A stretch of DNA of 64,000 bases from Monilinia fructicola (GCA_008692225.1 VICG01000005.1:1583001-1647000); one strand, 5' to 3'. Numbered from the stretch's first letter, positions 48,771 to 61,626 are shown. The notes: generated by a model from the sequence alone, not told the origin. Program-made: numbers and translations.

Positions 48771-49217
48771 CACCACCCCGAAATCCCAACCCCATCCATC
48801 CATCCTCCCTCCATCCATCCTTCCATCCTCCCTCCATCCTCCATCCTCCCTCCATCCTTTTTGATATTCCATCCCATCCCATCAATCCACCAACCCACCA
48901 CCCATCCCCAAACCCAACCACGCGCAACAAAACTTACAGTACAGTACAGTACAGTACAGTGCGAACCCTCCCAACCCCCTGCCAAACAAGATCGACAACC
49001 CGATAGATCACCACCCAATCGATCGGGTATAGGAATAGAAAAGCGCCCATCATGATTTATCATGATTCCATCTCTTTTCTGTACTCTGCACTCTGCACTC
49101 TGCACTCTACACTCTACACTCTGCACTCTGCACTCTACACTCTACACATTCTAAATCGCATCTTGCCATGCCAACCAAGCTCAGATAAGATTGACTGGAG
49201 GGTGTGGGGGAGGTGCA

Positions 49218-49219
<2 letters not shown>

Positions 49220-49259
<40 letters not shown>

Positions 49260-49261
49260 AG
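49220..49261. repeat. GAAA tetranucleotide repeat
   Basis: Ten copies of AAAG/GAAA. Confidence 0.9.
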
Positions 49262-49790
49262 CTCAAAATCCTGCCATTTCCGCTGTGCGAATGATAATCC
49301 ATCCCATGAATCCTGAGAGGCATGTGCGATTGAGAGCCAAGTCATGTGTGGTATGGTATTTCTTATCAATACCTACCTACCTTACCTTACCTTACCTAGT
49401 CGCTAAGAGCAAAAACCATGTGGAATAGGTGATGGCCATTAAAAAGAGGGGGCTGTCAAACCATCGAAATATCAATGTTGGGAACAATATTCATCACCGC
49501 ATGTCATGTCAAAATATTTGGAGGAAAGAAAACGCATTTCATTATTGTTTATCGATCATGTTACTATACACATACAAATTGCCCACTAATAAAAGAGTAT
49601 GGGTGGAAACGAGCCCGGCTCGCCTACACAAACAAAATTCCTTGAAGTGTAAACTTCCCCATTTCACAAATTGATATCCTAGTGTAAAGAGACTATCGCG
49701 CATACCAGCCTCTCCTAGAAGACCAAATCAGTGTGACTAATAATAATTCCACCATAAACGCCAAAACATAAGAAACAATATGTCATCCAT

Positions 49791-52700
49791 TTATTCGCTA
49801 AAGTCATCTTCGCTTTCATCATCTTCCACCAAAGCAGACTCATCGACATCATCAACCTCATCATCATCATCCGAGTCATCCGAGTCAATAGTATAAACCG
49901 GCTTCTTGGGTTTGGCGGCAGCAGCAGCTCTTGCTGGACGGCCACGGCCGCCGCGTGCAGCTGGTTTGGGTGGTGGGGAGTCGAGATCATCTTCCTCCTC
50001 GTCGTCATCATCGCTAATGGACTGTCTTCTTAGGTGCGGCTTTCGAGGTTGCAGCACGCTTAGGAGGAGGAGCGATGGATTCGTCTTCATCGTCACTGAT
50101 GACTGATTTCTTGGGGGCAGCCTTAGCTTTAGGGGCTCGTTTGGGAGGAGGGGCAATCGAATCATCCTCATCATCGCTAACGACCAATTTCTTGGGCGCA
50201 GCTTTAGGTTTGGCACCTCTCTTGGAAGGAGGAGCAATGGATTCGTCCTCATCGTCGCTGATATAGGTCTTCTTGAAGCATTCTTACCATTGGCAGCTTT
50301 TTTGGGCGGTGCAGCATCTTCCATTTCAATGTCCTCATCCGAATCGTCACTGATGACATATTTCGCAGCGGTAGTGTTGGAGCTGGCTTGCCTACCCTTG
50401 GCAGTTGGCTTTGTTGGAGGTGGTGATGCTTCTTCCATGTCCTCGTCCTCGCTGTCATCATCATAATTGATCGATTTGGCAATCTCTTTGATACGATTCT
50501 GTTTTGCTGCATAGGCTTTTGCTGCCGGTGACTGAGGAGCAGGTTTCGACTCTGCTGCAGAGGCGGACTTAGCACCGGGGCCTTTCTTGGGCTTGGGTGC
50601 TTCTTTTGTTGCCTTTGCCTTCTGAGCAGGAGCCTTCTTGGGGACGATTGGAATAATATCATCATCAGAAGATAAGAAACCATCGACTTCGTTTTTGGCT
50701 GGAGCTTTCTGAGGAGAACTTCTAGCAAGCATCTCATAGTTCGTTTCGTCTTCAGAAAGATCAACCGCCTTGCCTGGCTTAGCTTTTGGCTTAGGTAGAC
50801 CTGAGCCACTGCTAGGTCTGTCCCCATTGCTGGTCGACATTGCAAACAAAGAAAGTCTTGAATTAGTAGTGGCAACGTCTTGTTTATCGCTACCTCCAAT
50901 ACCTTTGACCATGTTATCGATATCTCCAAGAAGATTGTCATCATCACTTTCATCATCATCATCATCATCATCCACTATCCACTTCTTGGGTGCAGCTGCG
51001 GCTGCACGTTTGCTTCGTCCAGTACCTGTGTCGGCAGTAACTTTTGAAGCATCAGCTTTGGGGGCTACCAATGCAGCAAAATCGTCATCAGACATCCCTG
51101 AGTCATCCCCACCGTCAAATCGTCCAACAGATTTTGGTTTGGGTTTGTTGGAAAACATGTCCATGAATCCCTGGTGAGGTTTGTTTTCGACCTTTGTAAC
51201 TCCCTTCATTGGGTCTGCCTTTAAGGGCTTAGCTGCAGCCTTTTTCTTTGTGCCTACGGTGAATTCCTCATCTTCATTCTTAGTTCGACCTCTTCCACTA
51301 GCTTTTCCACCCGCTCCAATCTTGTTGGAGCGACGGCGGTTTGTATTGCGAATAGTCTTGGTAATCTCGGCATCTTGTTTGAGTTGATCTTCCCATTCCG
51401 CAACAAATGCATCAAGATCTTCACACCACAAGTCCTTTTCACTGAGCCTGTCAAGTGTGTCGATTTCATCCTTTTTATCATACATTTGTTTGTTTAGTTT
51501 GTCGACACGTTCTTGGGTCAGAGACCAAATTGGTAGCTGGAAAAAAGTCAGTATATAGTAATGAATGGAGTGCGGAAGTACTTACACCTAGGAGATAGTC
51601 ATAGTCTCTGGCTCCAGCATCTTCATCAGCGGCCACTTCTTCATCGTTCTCAACCACATCATCAGTCTCGCCGGCCTTTTTCGCATCGGTGACCTTGGGG
51701 AATCCCTCATACCCGCGCTTCCGAAGCTCCGCAACAAGAATTGGCTTCTTCTTCTTCGAGACAATCAGCTTATTTTCAATGATTTCAGTCACGAATCGTG
51801 CTTGATTGGTGAGTTTGCGATATTCGACGTTGAGTTTCTTCATCCAGTGTGCTTTTCGGGCAGTGTACATCTTGAAACGTTGCTCATAGAACTCCTCGAG
51901 AATATCTTCAACCCGGTCATATTTGCGAATTTGACCCCTGTGATCAAAAGCGACCAAGTTAGATGTAGCGACCGTCTTGTTCAGCTTAAATTTTTCAGCG
52001 AGACCTTCTACTAGAGCAGCTTTCATGTGCTTCTCATCCATCTGAATGACCATGTGTACGTTTTTGTGGTCGTTGAATTCCTTGTAATCTTTAATGAATG
52101 ATGGAACTTTCTCGGCCTTGATAATTTCCTCCAGCCTAGCTTTGAAGTCGTCGGTCCACATTCGAATAGGCAACTCAGTAATCTCGACCTCAGTATCACC
52201 AGTCTCTCTGATTATACCGTTGAACTTAAAACGGTCTGGGCCGGCTGGTTCAGGAGTGCCCTTCCATCCGCGGAACCACGGCATCATTGTTTCAAAAGGC
52301 TGCTCCACGCCGCTGTCGTCCAGGCGGCCCATGCGACGCTTCAAGTTATTTACAACTTCTATAGGATGGTAGTTTGGAATGTTTGTACTCCAACCGGTAC
52401 CAATACCATCTGCGCCGTTAATCAAAACCATGGGAACCACCGGAAAGTAAGTGACAGGTTCAATTGAGCGGCCATCGTCTACGTTGTATTCCAGAACTGG
52501 GTCGTCGAGAACGGAGAAGACTCGTCTGGCGAAGGGCGAAAGTCTCGTAAAGATATAACGAGCGCTAGCAGCGTCGCTGCCTCCCTGAAGTCTACTACCG
52601 AAATTTCCACTTGGCTCAAGACAGTTGACATTGTTCGACCCAACAAAGTTCTGGGCGAGACCAACGATGGTCATTTGCATTGAAGCTTCGCCATGATGGT

Positions 52701-55600
52701 AGGCCGAGACTTGACTGACATAACCAGCGAGTTCAACAACCTTCATATCATTCGTCAGGTTGCGCTTGAAGCATGCATACATGACCTTTCGTTGACCAGG
52801 CTTCAGGCCGTCGATCACCGAAGGAATGGAACGGAGGTTATCCGCCATACTGAACAGAATCAGCTCTTTGTTGATGAAGTTGTCATATGTAAGCATTTTA
52901 TCGGTATGATCCAGGTAAGTTCCAGGTACAAAATTTCCTAGCCATTGCTTACGAGAATCCGCTTTCTTTTTGGAGAATGCAAGATCCAACATTTCTTCTT
53001 CTTCGGGTTTGATGACTTCAAACTCTCTTAGATGAACATCGAGGTTACTGAAATATATTTGTGCATCTTCGGGTTTGCTCGTACCCAGACCCTTGTAGTA
53101 CTTGTGCTTCCATGATTTGTCATTGCCATGGGTCTCTTTCCATTCCTCATATTCAGGCATTGTGAAGAAGGACCGTAAGTTGGCAGGCTTATTAGGGTTT
53201 GGCCCCTTCCAAACTTTGACAATGGGAGTGATAAACTCTCGAAAGAACTCTGGGAGTTTCAGTAAACTGGGATACTGCACCTGTAAGAAGTTGATCAACA
53301 ATCCTTTAATATGACTACCATCATGATCTTGATCTGCCATGATCATTAGGTGGCCGTATCGGAGGCTTAGAGTGTCCTTGTAAACAGTTTTGTGTTTCAA
53401 TCCAAGGAATTGTTTAATATTCTGAATCTCGGCATTCTTTGCAATTTGATCGTGTGAAGCATCACGCACATTGAGCAGCTTTCCACGAAGAGGGAAAACA
53501 CCGATGCGGTCTGGATCGAGAACCGCTCGACCAGCGACGGCAAGACCTTTTGCAGAGTCACCTTCGGTGAGAATCAAACGTGCATTCGTGACCACGTTTT
53601 GTTCCAGCCAAATTTGCGTCAACTAGCTTGGGATTGTTCATGCGTGAGCGCCTGTTTCCATCACTCTTTGCCAACTCCTGATCGGCCTTCTTCGCTGCGA
53701 AATTAAGGATATTTTCCACAGCTTCAGTCTTACCGATCTTCTTCAGAAACTCATCAGTTAAAACGCACTTGGATCCGAATTGTTGCTTCCTAGTAGTCAA
53801 TTGCTCTTTTGTTTGCGAAGTAAAGGCAGGGTTTGTAATCAAACAGTTGACAAACAAGAAGATGTGATTGCGAACTTGATTAGACTTCAAGGCTGCACCC
53901 TTCGGGTTCCTCTTTTTGACGACCTCTAGCAACTTTTCACAAATCTGATCGGCGATATAATTGACATGGGTACCACCAGACGTTGTAGCGATGGAATTGA
54001 CGAATGATACTTGTTGAAAGGCACCATCGGAGACGGCAAAGCCGACCTCCCATTTCGGATGGCCCTTTGAATCCTCAACGATAACAGTGTTTGCGCTTGA
54101 ATCATCAATGCCACGTTCTTTGTTGATCGCTTTCGCGTACATCTCGATATATTTCTTGAAGTCAAGCTTGATTTGTGATCCGTTGAGATAAACTTTGACG
54201 CCTTTGACAGTACCGGCCATGTCGTACACTCGACGCTTCACCATGGCCTCAAAATCATCATCGATTCCATTCATCCTAAATTTCGTCCAGTCGGGGGTAA
54301 AGGTGACTCTGGTAAAATCGGCATTTTTGCTAGATGAGATTCTCGCCTTGCCCATTTTGCTCATATTGTCTGTCCAGGTTTGCTTATACCTCTTTCCGCT
54401 CTTAGAATCCTGTGTTTCCAACGTGAACTCGGTACTGAAAATGTTACAAAGTTTGGCTCCATAACCATTACGACCACCTGTTGTTTTGGCTTCATCATCA
54501 TCGTAGTTCGAACCGGTGAGAAGATGTCCAAAAATCATCTCTGGGATGTAAATCTTTTCCTTCTACAAAGGGGTGTTAGTAGATCATCTCGCATGCACAA
54601 CAGTATGAGAAGTTCGAAGCACATCCATTTGTCCATGCTGAACAGTTATTGATTTTGATTCTCATCAAAAATCCCAGAGGCTTATGAGTGTTGCATAAGA
54701 CCCATCTTTGATCGTCGCGGGGTGCTGTAGGGAAAATTATGGGAACAAACGGCATACCTCATGGATTTCGACTGGAATACCCCTACCATCGTTCTCAACA
54801 CTGATTTCACCCTTCTCACGATCCACCACTACTTTTATGTTCTTCATATTAGGGTCATTTTGTTTGTTGTCCGCGGCGTTGACCATGATCTCGTCAAAGA
54901 TCTTGTACAGACCGGGAACAAATGTTACTTTTCGAAGCTCCATCTCCTTATTTTCGGAGTTGAACACCCACATGGTTGTGTCTGTCTTTCTCAACAGATC
55001 CGATATAGGTATCTGGACGCTTGAGGATGTGCTCGAGTTGAGTGAGTTTCTGGTATTGCCTCCGTCGAAGTTTTCGTCTTCTTAGGTTTGGGTTCAGTCT
55101 CCAGGATACTTTCGTTCTCGATATCACTCAGGGCTTCGGCGGGTTGTTTTTTAGCAGCGGGTGCCTTCTTCTGCTTCTTCGCATTGGGCGGGGTGTTAGA
55201 CAACTGAGACGCATCGTTGGAGTCATTTTCCGATTGCTGATCCTCATCATCACTCCCTGCTCTCGCACGCTTCTTGGGAGCCATATTGAGGGTAGTTTGT
55301 ACGGTCTTTGTGGTTTTCGTGGCCTTGGCCTTTGATGGTTTTGGAGCCTTTGATTCCTTCGTTACTTTTGCTTTTGGTTCTTTTGCCTTTGGTGCCGCGG
55401 TTTTCTTTACAGTAGTAGTCTTCGCTTTAGCCTTCTAAATGGTAAAGTCAGTCTAAAATTGGAAATCAATGGGTCGTTGTGCAGCGCATTTTGTGTAACT
55501 AGCAAAGAATTTTTGATCAACGTACTACTGTGGGAGCAAAGTCTTCAGACTCATCATCCGACATATGAAAGCTCGGCACATCACTCATCGAGTCGTCCAT
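49791..55600 (-). CDS. TOP2: DNA topoisomerase II, four exons, five frame breaks
   Basis: This ATP-dependent type IIA enzyme passes one duplex through another to decatenate and relax chromosomes. Exons are 55600-55526, 55434-54758, 54562-51586 and 51536-49791; introns (91, 195 and 49 nt) have GT-AG ends. In order one sees the GHKL ATPase (VNAADN, GRGIPV, TGGRNGYGAKL), the QTK loop (SQTKEQ), TOPRIM (LTEGDSAKGLAVAG; DQDHDGSHIKGLLINF), GLKPGQRKVMYACFKR, and the catalytic tyrosine in SARYIFTRLSP. The last intron joins DYLLG to LPIWSLTQERV. The C-terminal ~450 residues form an acidic/basic tail. Frame corrections are needed at 55057-55058, near 54987, at AAA 53576-53578 and GG 50019-50020 (extra base), and near 50268-50285 (missing base); the corrected length is 1824 codons including the stop. 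No active-site residue is lost, so I do not regard it as a pseudogene. Confidence 0.95.
50020..50265 (-). repeat. Tandem ~26-residue repeat in the topoisomerase II tail
   Basis: In the corrected frame the tail repeats a module of ISDDEDESIAPPPKR followed by KAAPKK, three times at a spacing of about 78 bases. A related ISDDSDEDIEMED copy lies before it and ISDDDDEEEDD after it. Each module pairs an acidic SDDED patch, which resembles casein kinase 2 sites, with a Lys/Pro patch. The two frame breaks that flank this block lie in or next to these repeats. Confidence 0.8.
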
Positions 55601-58600
55601 GATGTATTAAAGAGAGAAACAAATTCAGCCTCGAGATCAAGTTGTATGTAAATCTCGAGGTAAGAGAATGGTAGTACAATAAAAAGGACTCGTTGTAATT
55701 GTTCACGAACTTTTTTTTTAAAAAAAAAAGAGTTTCGTAAACAGAGAAAGAGGTATGTAACAAATTAGTCAAACTGGTGAGGGTTAATTGTATTGAAGAA
55801 AGAGTGTGCGACCATAGGAAAACTTCCCTTTGATCTCTTTGTGCTGAATTGAATGAACTTTGTGAAATTCAAAAAAGTAAATAAACATTAGAGAAATCGC
55901 GTCTGGCATAGAAATAAGCTAATATGAAAAAAGTAAGGCTGAGAAGGGGAGGGGATGTCTTACCTAACCATGGATAGACTAGTAGCTGACGTTGTACGGA
56001 GGAGTGCAAGGACTGTACTGGTAGCCCTGGAGATACTAGGTAGGTACAGTACTAGGTAGGCATATACCTCTCTAGTGCCTATATGGTTAGCTCAGAGCTG
56101 ATAAGATATTGTGGCCTAAGGTTCTCCAGAATATTCTCTGTAGTATGGTGTATGGTTGCTACCTACTATTCTAAGTAGGTAGGTATACATAGTACATCTA
56201 TAGCTACCTACCTACCTACCTACCTAGGTAGGTATCTACCTATCTTTCTACTTATCTACCTTCTACCCATCTACCTTCCTACCCATCTACCTTCCTACCT
56301 CTCTATCTCTCTACCTTCCTACCTATTTACCTACCTACCTAGTAGAATCTACTCTGTATCATTTCATCAACTACTGCATAACTCACTTATGTTCGAATTC
56401 CTCCAATGGCAAAATGGTACCTGCATAAATAAATTAAATTAATTAATCAAGATTGTGAACGAAGACTCACTCTGTCGGGTACATTTTACTTCACCATATT
56501 CGTTCGTCTGGTATATTTCCATCTCCATGGTTTTCCTTTGTTGTCGTTTCTTTCCATGCACTTTGCCTTGATCCTCTTCTTTCGCAAATATCCATGGATG
56601 TGTGTGTTTTATTATGTATGTGTTGTCGTACAAAATAATGTCATGTATGGGGGAGTGTACACTGCACTGCACGGCGCTGCACACGGCGCGGCGCTGCTGC
56701 ACTTCTTCACGGTACTGTCCTGTTACAAACTGAATATCGCGAAAACAAAAGAATTCATCCGAAAACTTGCCTGTGTTTCCTTTCTCCTTTTCAAAGGAAC
56801 CCCAGGCGAGAACCGGATCAAAAAAGAAAGCAAAAAAGAGGGGGAAAAGGGAGAGAGATACACGCGGAGACGAGAGAAGGAGAGAGCGACAAAGAAACTG
56901 TTGAGTGACGTACAGGGTCTCCTCTCATACTCGTCCTACGCAATTTCAAACTTGACATCGGAAGACTCATTTCTTGCGTTACGTTGAATAGAGATTTCAC
57001 GTTGAAATTTAAGTTTCCGATGTGAATAATGCATCCTGCCGACATCTTCCTCCCGTTTCGTTCTACAAATTCCTTAAAATGGATCTGGTGCACCAAGGCT
57101 CATTGTACCCACGCGTTCTCCACGATCTGAAACTCCAACGGCTGTCAGAAGATCATCAGGTATAGCCTGGGAAGCAGGACCTTACAGGTAGGTAGTACGG
57201 ACCCTCAATAGCGGAGGGACATCGCATCGTATAGCAGGATTCCTGGGTATTGGCCCATCTTTTCTTCTCTCCTCTCTAAATGCTATCTATGATGATGGGG
57301 GGTATTGCTTGCAACTCGGGAACTTGTGTTTCCTGATGGCAATAACCGCCCAAAAACTGTTTCATTGATGATTCAAATTCTCAGTATAGCCAGGTAAAAA
57401 TTGAAAACCAAGAGAAGAAGAAAATAAAGGACAAGTGATTGGATTTCACAAAGTTCATCGAAGTAAAGGTGTCTTTCCCTTTTCACTTCATTGCATGGAG
57501 ATCTCATCGAGTCTCTTCCAGGGACTATGGGCATTACAAGTAGGCGTAATGACTTGCATAAGGCGCATGTTGTCCTATCGCTTTTCTCATTAAACTTACC
57601 CTTCTTCGTTTGTATGGGTGCATTGGCGACAACGTGGTCGACCTATGGCAAGGCGTTTTGCGACAAGGTCGACGGGTAGTTGCACCTTTCATCCAATTTG
57701 GGTCACCCGCACTGACATTGTCTCAGCAAACTGCGACTCGAGGATGTGTGGCTATAAGTAACATTTGAGAATTACTGATCAGACATGGCTAGCCTTTCTG
57801 CTGTGCAGACTATTCCAGATATCAACTTCTTTGTTTCTAAATCCCGGCTCCCGTGTTTGTTTTGCCTCTTCCTGCTTTCTGGTTTTAGCTTGCTATGCCA
57901 TCTCATCTATTGAGATAGAAATCTCCACAAATGCCAGCCTGGTTGCCATGTCTTTATGACGTGCACCCTAATGACCATTCCCATCACCAAGTTGGAGCAG
58001 TAGAGCGGCCAAACACGCTTCCCGGCTTTGCGCTTACCTGCATATTCCCGTAGACTTTACCATGCTTTTCAAGTGACAGCTGCAGTACTAGTCCTCGCAT
58101 TAGTTGTGATCAGAGGATTTTCTCATGTAATTCTCGAAGGCCCGTAGAAGAAGCTTCTAAGAAAGTAAAATTGGCTTCTATGTGATAACAGCGGATGGGG
58201 ACATGATGTTTATTTAAAGCATCCCTAGTGAGTGAGGTATTAACTACTCAAGAATAGTATGATTATGAGAAGTGATGGATGGTATCCTCTTTCCAAATAC
58301 AGAAATCAATACTCATTAAATTGATATATTATTATCTAGCATCTCTACTTTCCGACAGAGACACAGATAGATGTGTTGTCCACGTGCATCGAGTCAAGCA
58401 ATCTTGCTTCAGATAGTGCCACTCATGATGGATTGATTTCTTTGTCTATCTTTGAAATTGTGGCTTTCACTGACTGTAAATCATCCGCAACTACTGCAGC
58501 CAACCGGCCCAAAGACATCTCGGCCAGCAGATACATCCAGCATCTTGCTATCCACATTCAAACAAGCTCTGTTCCCGATCGGGCTGTAGCACAATATTTG

Positions 58601-59431
58601 TTGTTGTCAAACTCAATTGATCAGCCTGGCTTGCCACCCTTGCACAGTCACGCAGCCGATTTGATGGTACTGAAGTCGGTAAATATTGCTTTTTTCTTAG
58701 TCTAGTGAAACGTCTTGCCTCGATATGCTTTGCAATCCATATGCGGGTTGCTTGGTGGCCGTGTTGGCTTTTTTTATGTTGATGGGCACGGGAGCGGCGA
58801 ATCTGAATAGAAGCTTCTTAAAAGTTGTTTGGACTTACTCTCTCGTCATCTCGGTCTTTGTCAATTCATGGGAAAATTCCCACAACCTTGAAGCTGTAGA
58901 AAAATTGGTTGAAATCATCTCCTCCGGCTTGCTGGAATAACAAGTAGGCCATCCCTGCCCAACTTACCCCAGAGTCTGCAACTGCTGAGTGGATGCCTCT
59001 TATTTTCGAGCTTTGGAAGAGCGGTGGGCATCGACAAACGGACGATTGATCTTCTACTGGTCGGTTCTCAGACAACTGCCAACAAAGAGTGCCTCCAGTT
59101 CGAGAATATCGATTTGACCCAAAGACATCCACCCTTGGACTGCAGGAACTGCATCGCTAGTTGACACCGAAGAAAGTGAAGCTATTGAAGCTCGTCCATT
59201 ATTGTCTTTCCCATCTTTTCATAAGGACCCAAGAATAGTCCATTATTTATTTTCCTGTTTGCCAGCTTCAAAACATTAATTTCTCTCATTTACTGTACCG
59301 AGAAATTTCTGAAAATATCTGCCCGCATTTACTATTTGACAATTCATTCGCTATCGAAAAACAGCATTCAGCCTGCAGATTTAGAGGGAAAGAGGTTCTA
59401 TTGAACTCATTCCCACCACTCACCGCTCACC
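55601..59431. other. 3.8-kb divergent intergenic region between TOP2 and the APSES factor
   Basis: The region should hold both promoters. It contains a CTAC/GTAG-rich palindromic stretch at 56170-56342 and no recognisable gene. Frames of 110-150 codons at 56538-56987 and 58373-58705 (+) have no domain or clear splice structure. A long regulated leader for the transcription factor is possible but unproven. Confidence 0.5.
56170..56342. repeat. CTAC/GTAG tetranucleotide repeat with palindromic centre
   Basis: GTAG copies, then CTAC copies around CCTAGG at about 56223, then degenerate CTAC/CTATC copies to 56342. Complementary halves could extrude a hairpin. Confidence 0.85.
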
Positions 59432-61626
59432 ATGCTGTCCGTAGCATCACTACTCAATCCTGCTAAGTCTGAACCGCGAAGCACTCGAATACCATCAAGT
59501 CCTCCATCATCTCTGTGCACTCCATCGTCCTCTTATGGACACCCTCTCTTACCCATTCAACCCTCGTCCATTAAGAAAACAGAAGATGAGTAAAGATGGC
59601 GCAGTGTTCGCTAAAGGTAAGATTAAGGGCGACGTGAACTTTCCACCGTTTGAGCATCTGAGCGAGGAGACTATGCGGGAAGTCCAAAGATTTCGTGTGT
59701 ATCCGCTTGGCAAGATTCAGGACTACTGCCGCCATATCCCTTACAACAGCGAGAAAAAGAACTTTTTGGAAAAGACTGGCCGGGAGAGTTTCGAAGGTAT
59801 GCTATTGCTAAGCAAAGCTGACCCTTTCCCCGATACGTTACCATAGTTGACCTTTTTTGCTTTCAGTCTTTCAATACGTATTCAGAGTTCCTGGTGATGA
59901 CAAGGAATATACTGTTATGTGGGATTATAATGTTGGGCTTGTTCGCATCACCCCTTTTTTCAAGTGTTGTAAATATTCCAAGGTAAGAAAGCTTCATCCC
60001 TAGCCTTCGTGTACTTGAGCCGACTAATGTGTCGTCTTAATTGATAGACAACACCAGCGAAGATGCTCGGTTTGAATCCAGGCCTAAAAGAAATCACGCA
60101 CAGCATTACTGGTGGCGCTCTAGCAGCACAAGGTACGCTCTCATCATTCTCCATCTCAGCCTTCATTAAGACCCGACCCCAAATGCACAGTTCTGCTCTT
60201 CTTCCATCCAAAGTTTCAGGATCCCTCCATAGTTATTACAGCCAAAGAATTAAACACCATCGAGAATCCCATAACTAATTCTATTCCAGGTTACTGGATG
60301 CCATACTCTTGCGCTCTCGCTGTCTGCACCACTTTTTGCTCGCATATTGCTCCAGCTCTAATCCCCATTTTCGGTCCTCAATTCCCTTCTCAATGCGTCG
60401 TCCCCGATGCTCCAGAACATGGCCGTATGATAATCGAGCAAAATATTGTCCATGCTGCCGCCGCAGAAGCAGAATCCTATCGTCTGCAATACACATCTTT
60501 CACCCCCAAATCCTCAAACAGCGTTACACCTCGCGATTCTGCAAGCCCACAACAACAAAGCTCTAGTTATCTGATGCGCAAAAACACAATGACGCCGCCT
60601 ACAAGTTCGAGCGGTCATCTTGAGCGAAGATTAAGACTCAAGAGAACGTATGGAGGCGAGAGTCCTTATGCAGAAAGTAGCACCGATCATGACGCTGCGA
60701 GCGAGACATCGAGTGGTGAAGCAGCATACTTTTGCTCGCCTGTGACACCTTCCTCTGGGCTTGCGGTCGCAAACTGGGGTGTTCATACACGACCTTATCT
60801 TCCTAACACTCCTTCACATCCTTTTCCCGCAATGAATCATCATCAGCATCAAAATGCCAACACCCAATCTATCAATTCGGGTATCAATATCTCTGGGATG
60901 GGTATGGGAATGGGCATGGGCGGTCATGGACATGGACATGGACATGGTCATGGTCATGGTCATGGTCACAATCATGGTCACAATGATAAGTTGATGAGCA
61001 GCCACATAGGCGTGAGCGGTACGATGGTCGTAGGGCCCGGCGGCACAAACCCATGGCTAAGTGCCATTCCACGGAGTATAGGCGGGCTTGCAGATATGAC
61101 GGCTAACTGGAGAGTCAAGCGACGCGCTGGAGAATTGGAAGGACATTCTTCCAACGAAAGAGAAAGAGAAGGGTATCTTCACCGTCCCCACCCAGCTCAC
61201 CCAGCAGACGAAGAATACGACGGCGGTGAAGAGAGCGCCAGTGCTACTGGTGATGAGAAGAGTCCCGGCAGAGCCAGACGCGACGATGAAGCTGTCGGAT
61301 GCGCCACTCTCCTGACGAGCACTCTCCTCACAAGTGCGTCTCTTACGAACGGAGCGAACTTTGCTCAAAACCAGATCCAGAGCAACACCCAAGCAAAAGA
61401 TAAAGCTACAGGGGAGAAGCCAACAATGGCCGTAGGCGATGAAAAGAAAGCAGCATGGCTCCTCATGAAACTCAGCGTCAAAGACGGTGAAGTAGCCGCC
61501 GCATCACCTCTCCTACCCAGTATATCCATGGCGGGCACGCCGATGATGGGGAGCGTCAAGTGGTGTAAGGATGAGATGGGCGGCGATGGGCCAAGGGTCA
61601 AGAGGAGGAGAGCGCTAAGCATGTGA
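59432..61626 (+). CDS. xbp1: APSES/KilA-N transcription factor, Xbp1-like, four exons, one frame break
   Basis: Exons 59432-59796, 59867-59982, 60048-60132 and 60290-61626; all three introns (70, 65 and 157 nt) have GT-AG ends and keep phase. The DNA-binding domain follows a short N-terminus: [20 protein letters not shown], then [33 protein letters not shown] and [18 protein letters not shown]. This is the pattern of the Xbp1 branch of APSES factors, stress- and quiescence-linked repressors in yeast. The tail is disordered and includes a GHGHGH tract at about 60922-60984 and a basic end VKRRRALSM. One extra A in run 59576-59579 must be removed to join PSSIKK to QKMSKDG, giving 634 codons including the stop. 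Without it translation would stop after about 53 residues, or begin downstream at the Met at 59535 or 59586, which still precede the DNA-binding domain. Confidence 0.85.

Larger units (their letters stand above)
45343..49790. other. 4.4-kb intergenic region dense in microsatellites
   Basis: This is the promoter side of the TBC gene and the 3' side of topoisomerase II. I see no gene. Microsatellites of many unrelated units follow one another (GGAT, GAGT, GTATATA, AGAATAAT, CATC, CCCAGAA, CAGTA, GAAA). Open frames here all track the repeats. Confidence 0.6.

Noticed and set aside
50249..50971. Minus-strand 240-codon frame within the topoisomerase II tail
   Set aside because: It is an alternative frame of the TOP2 acidic tail (poly-Met from GATGAT repeats). 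Only its final part, about 50249-50270, adjoins the true frame change.
53558..55284. Topoisomerase II as a split, multi-subunit enzyme or pseudogene
   Set aside because: All motifs and active-site residues are present, splice sites are intact, and single-base corrections restore one 1824-codon frame; sequencing error is simpler.
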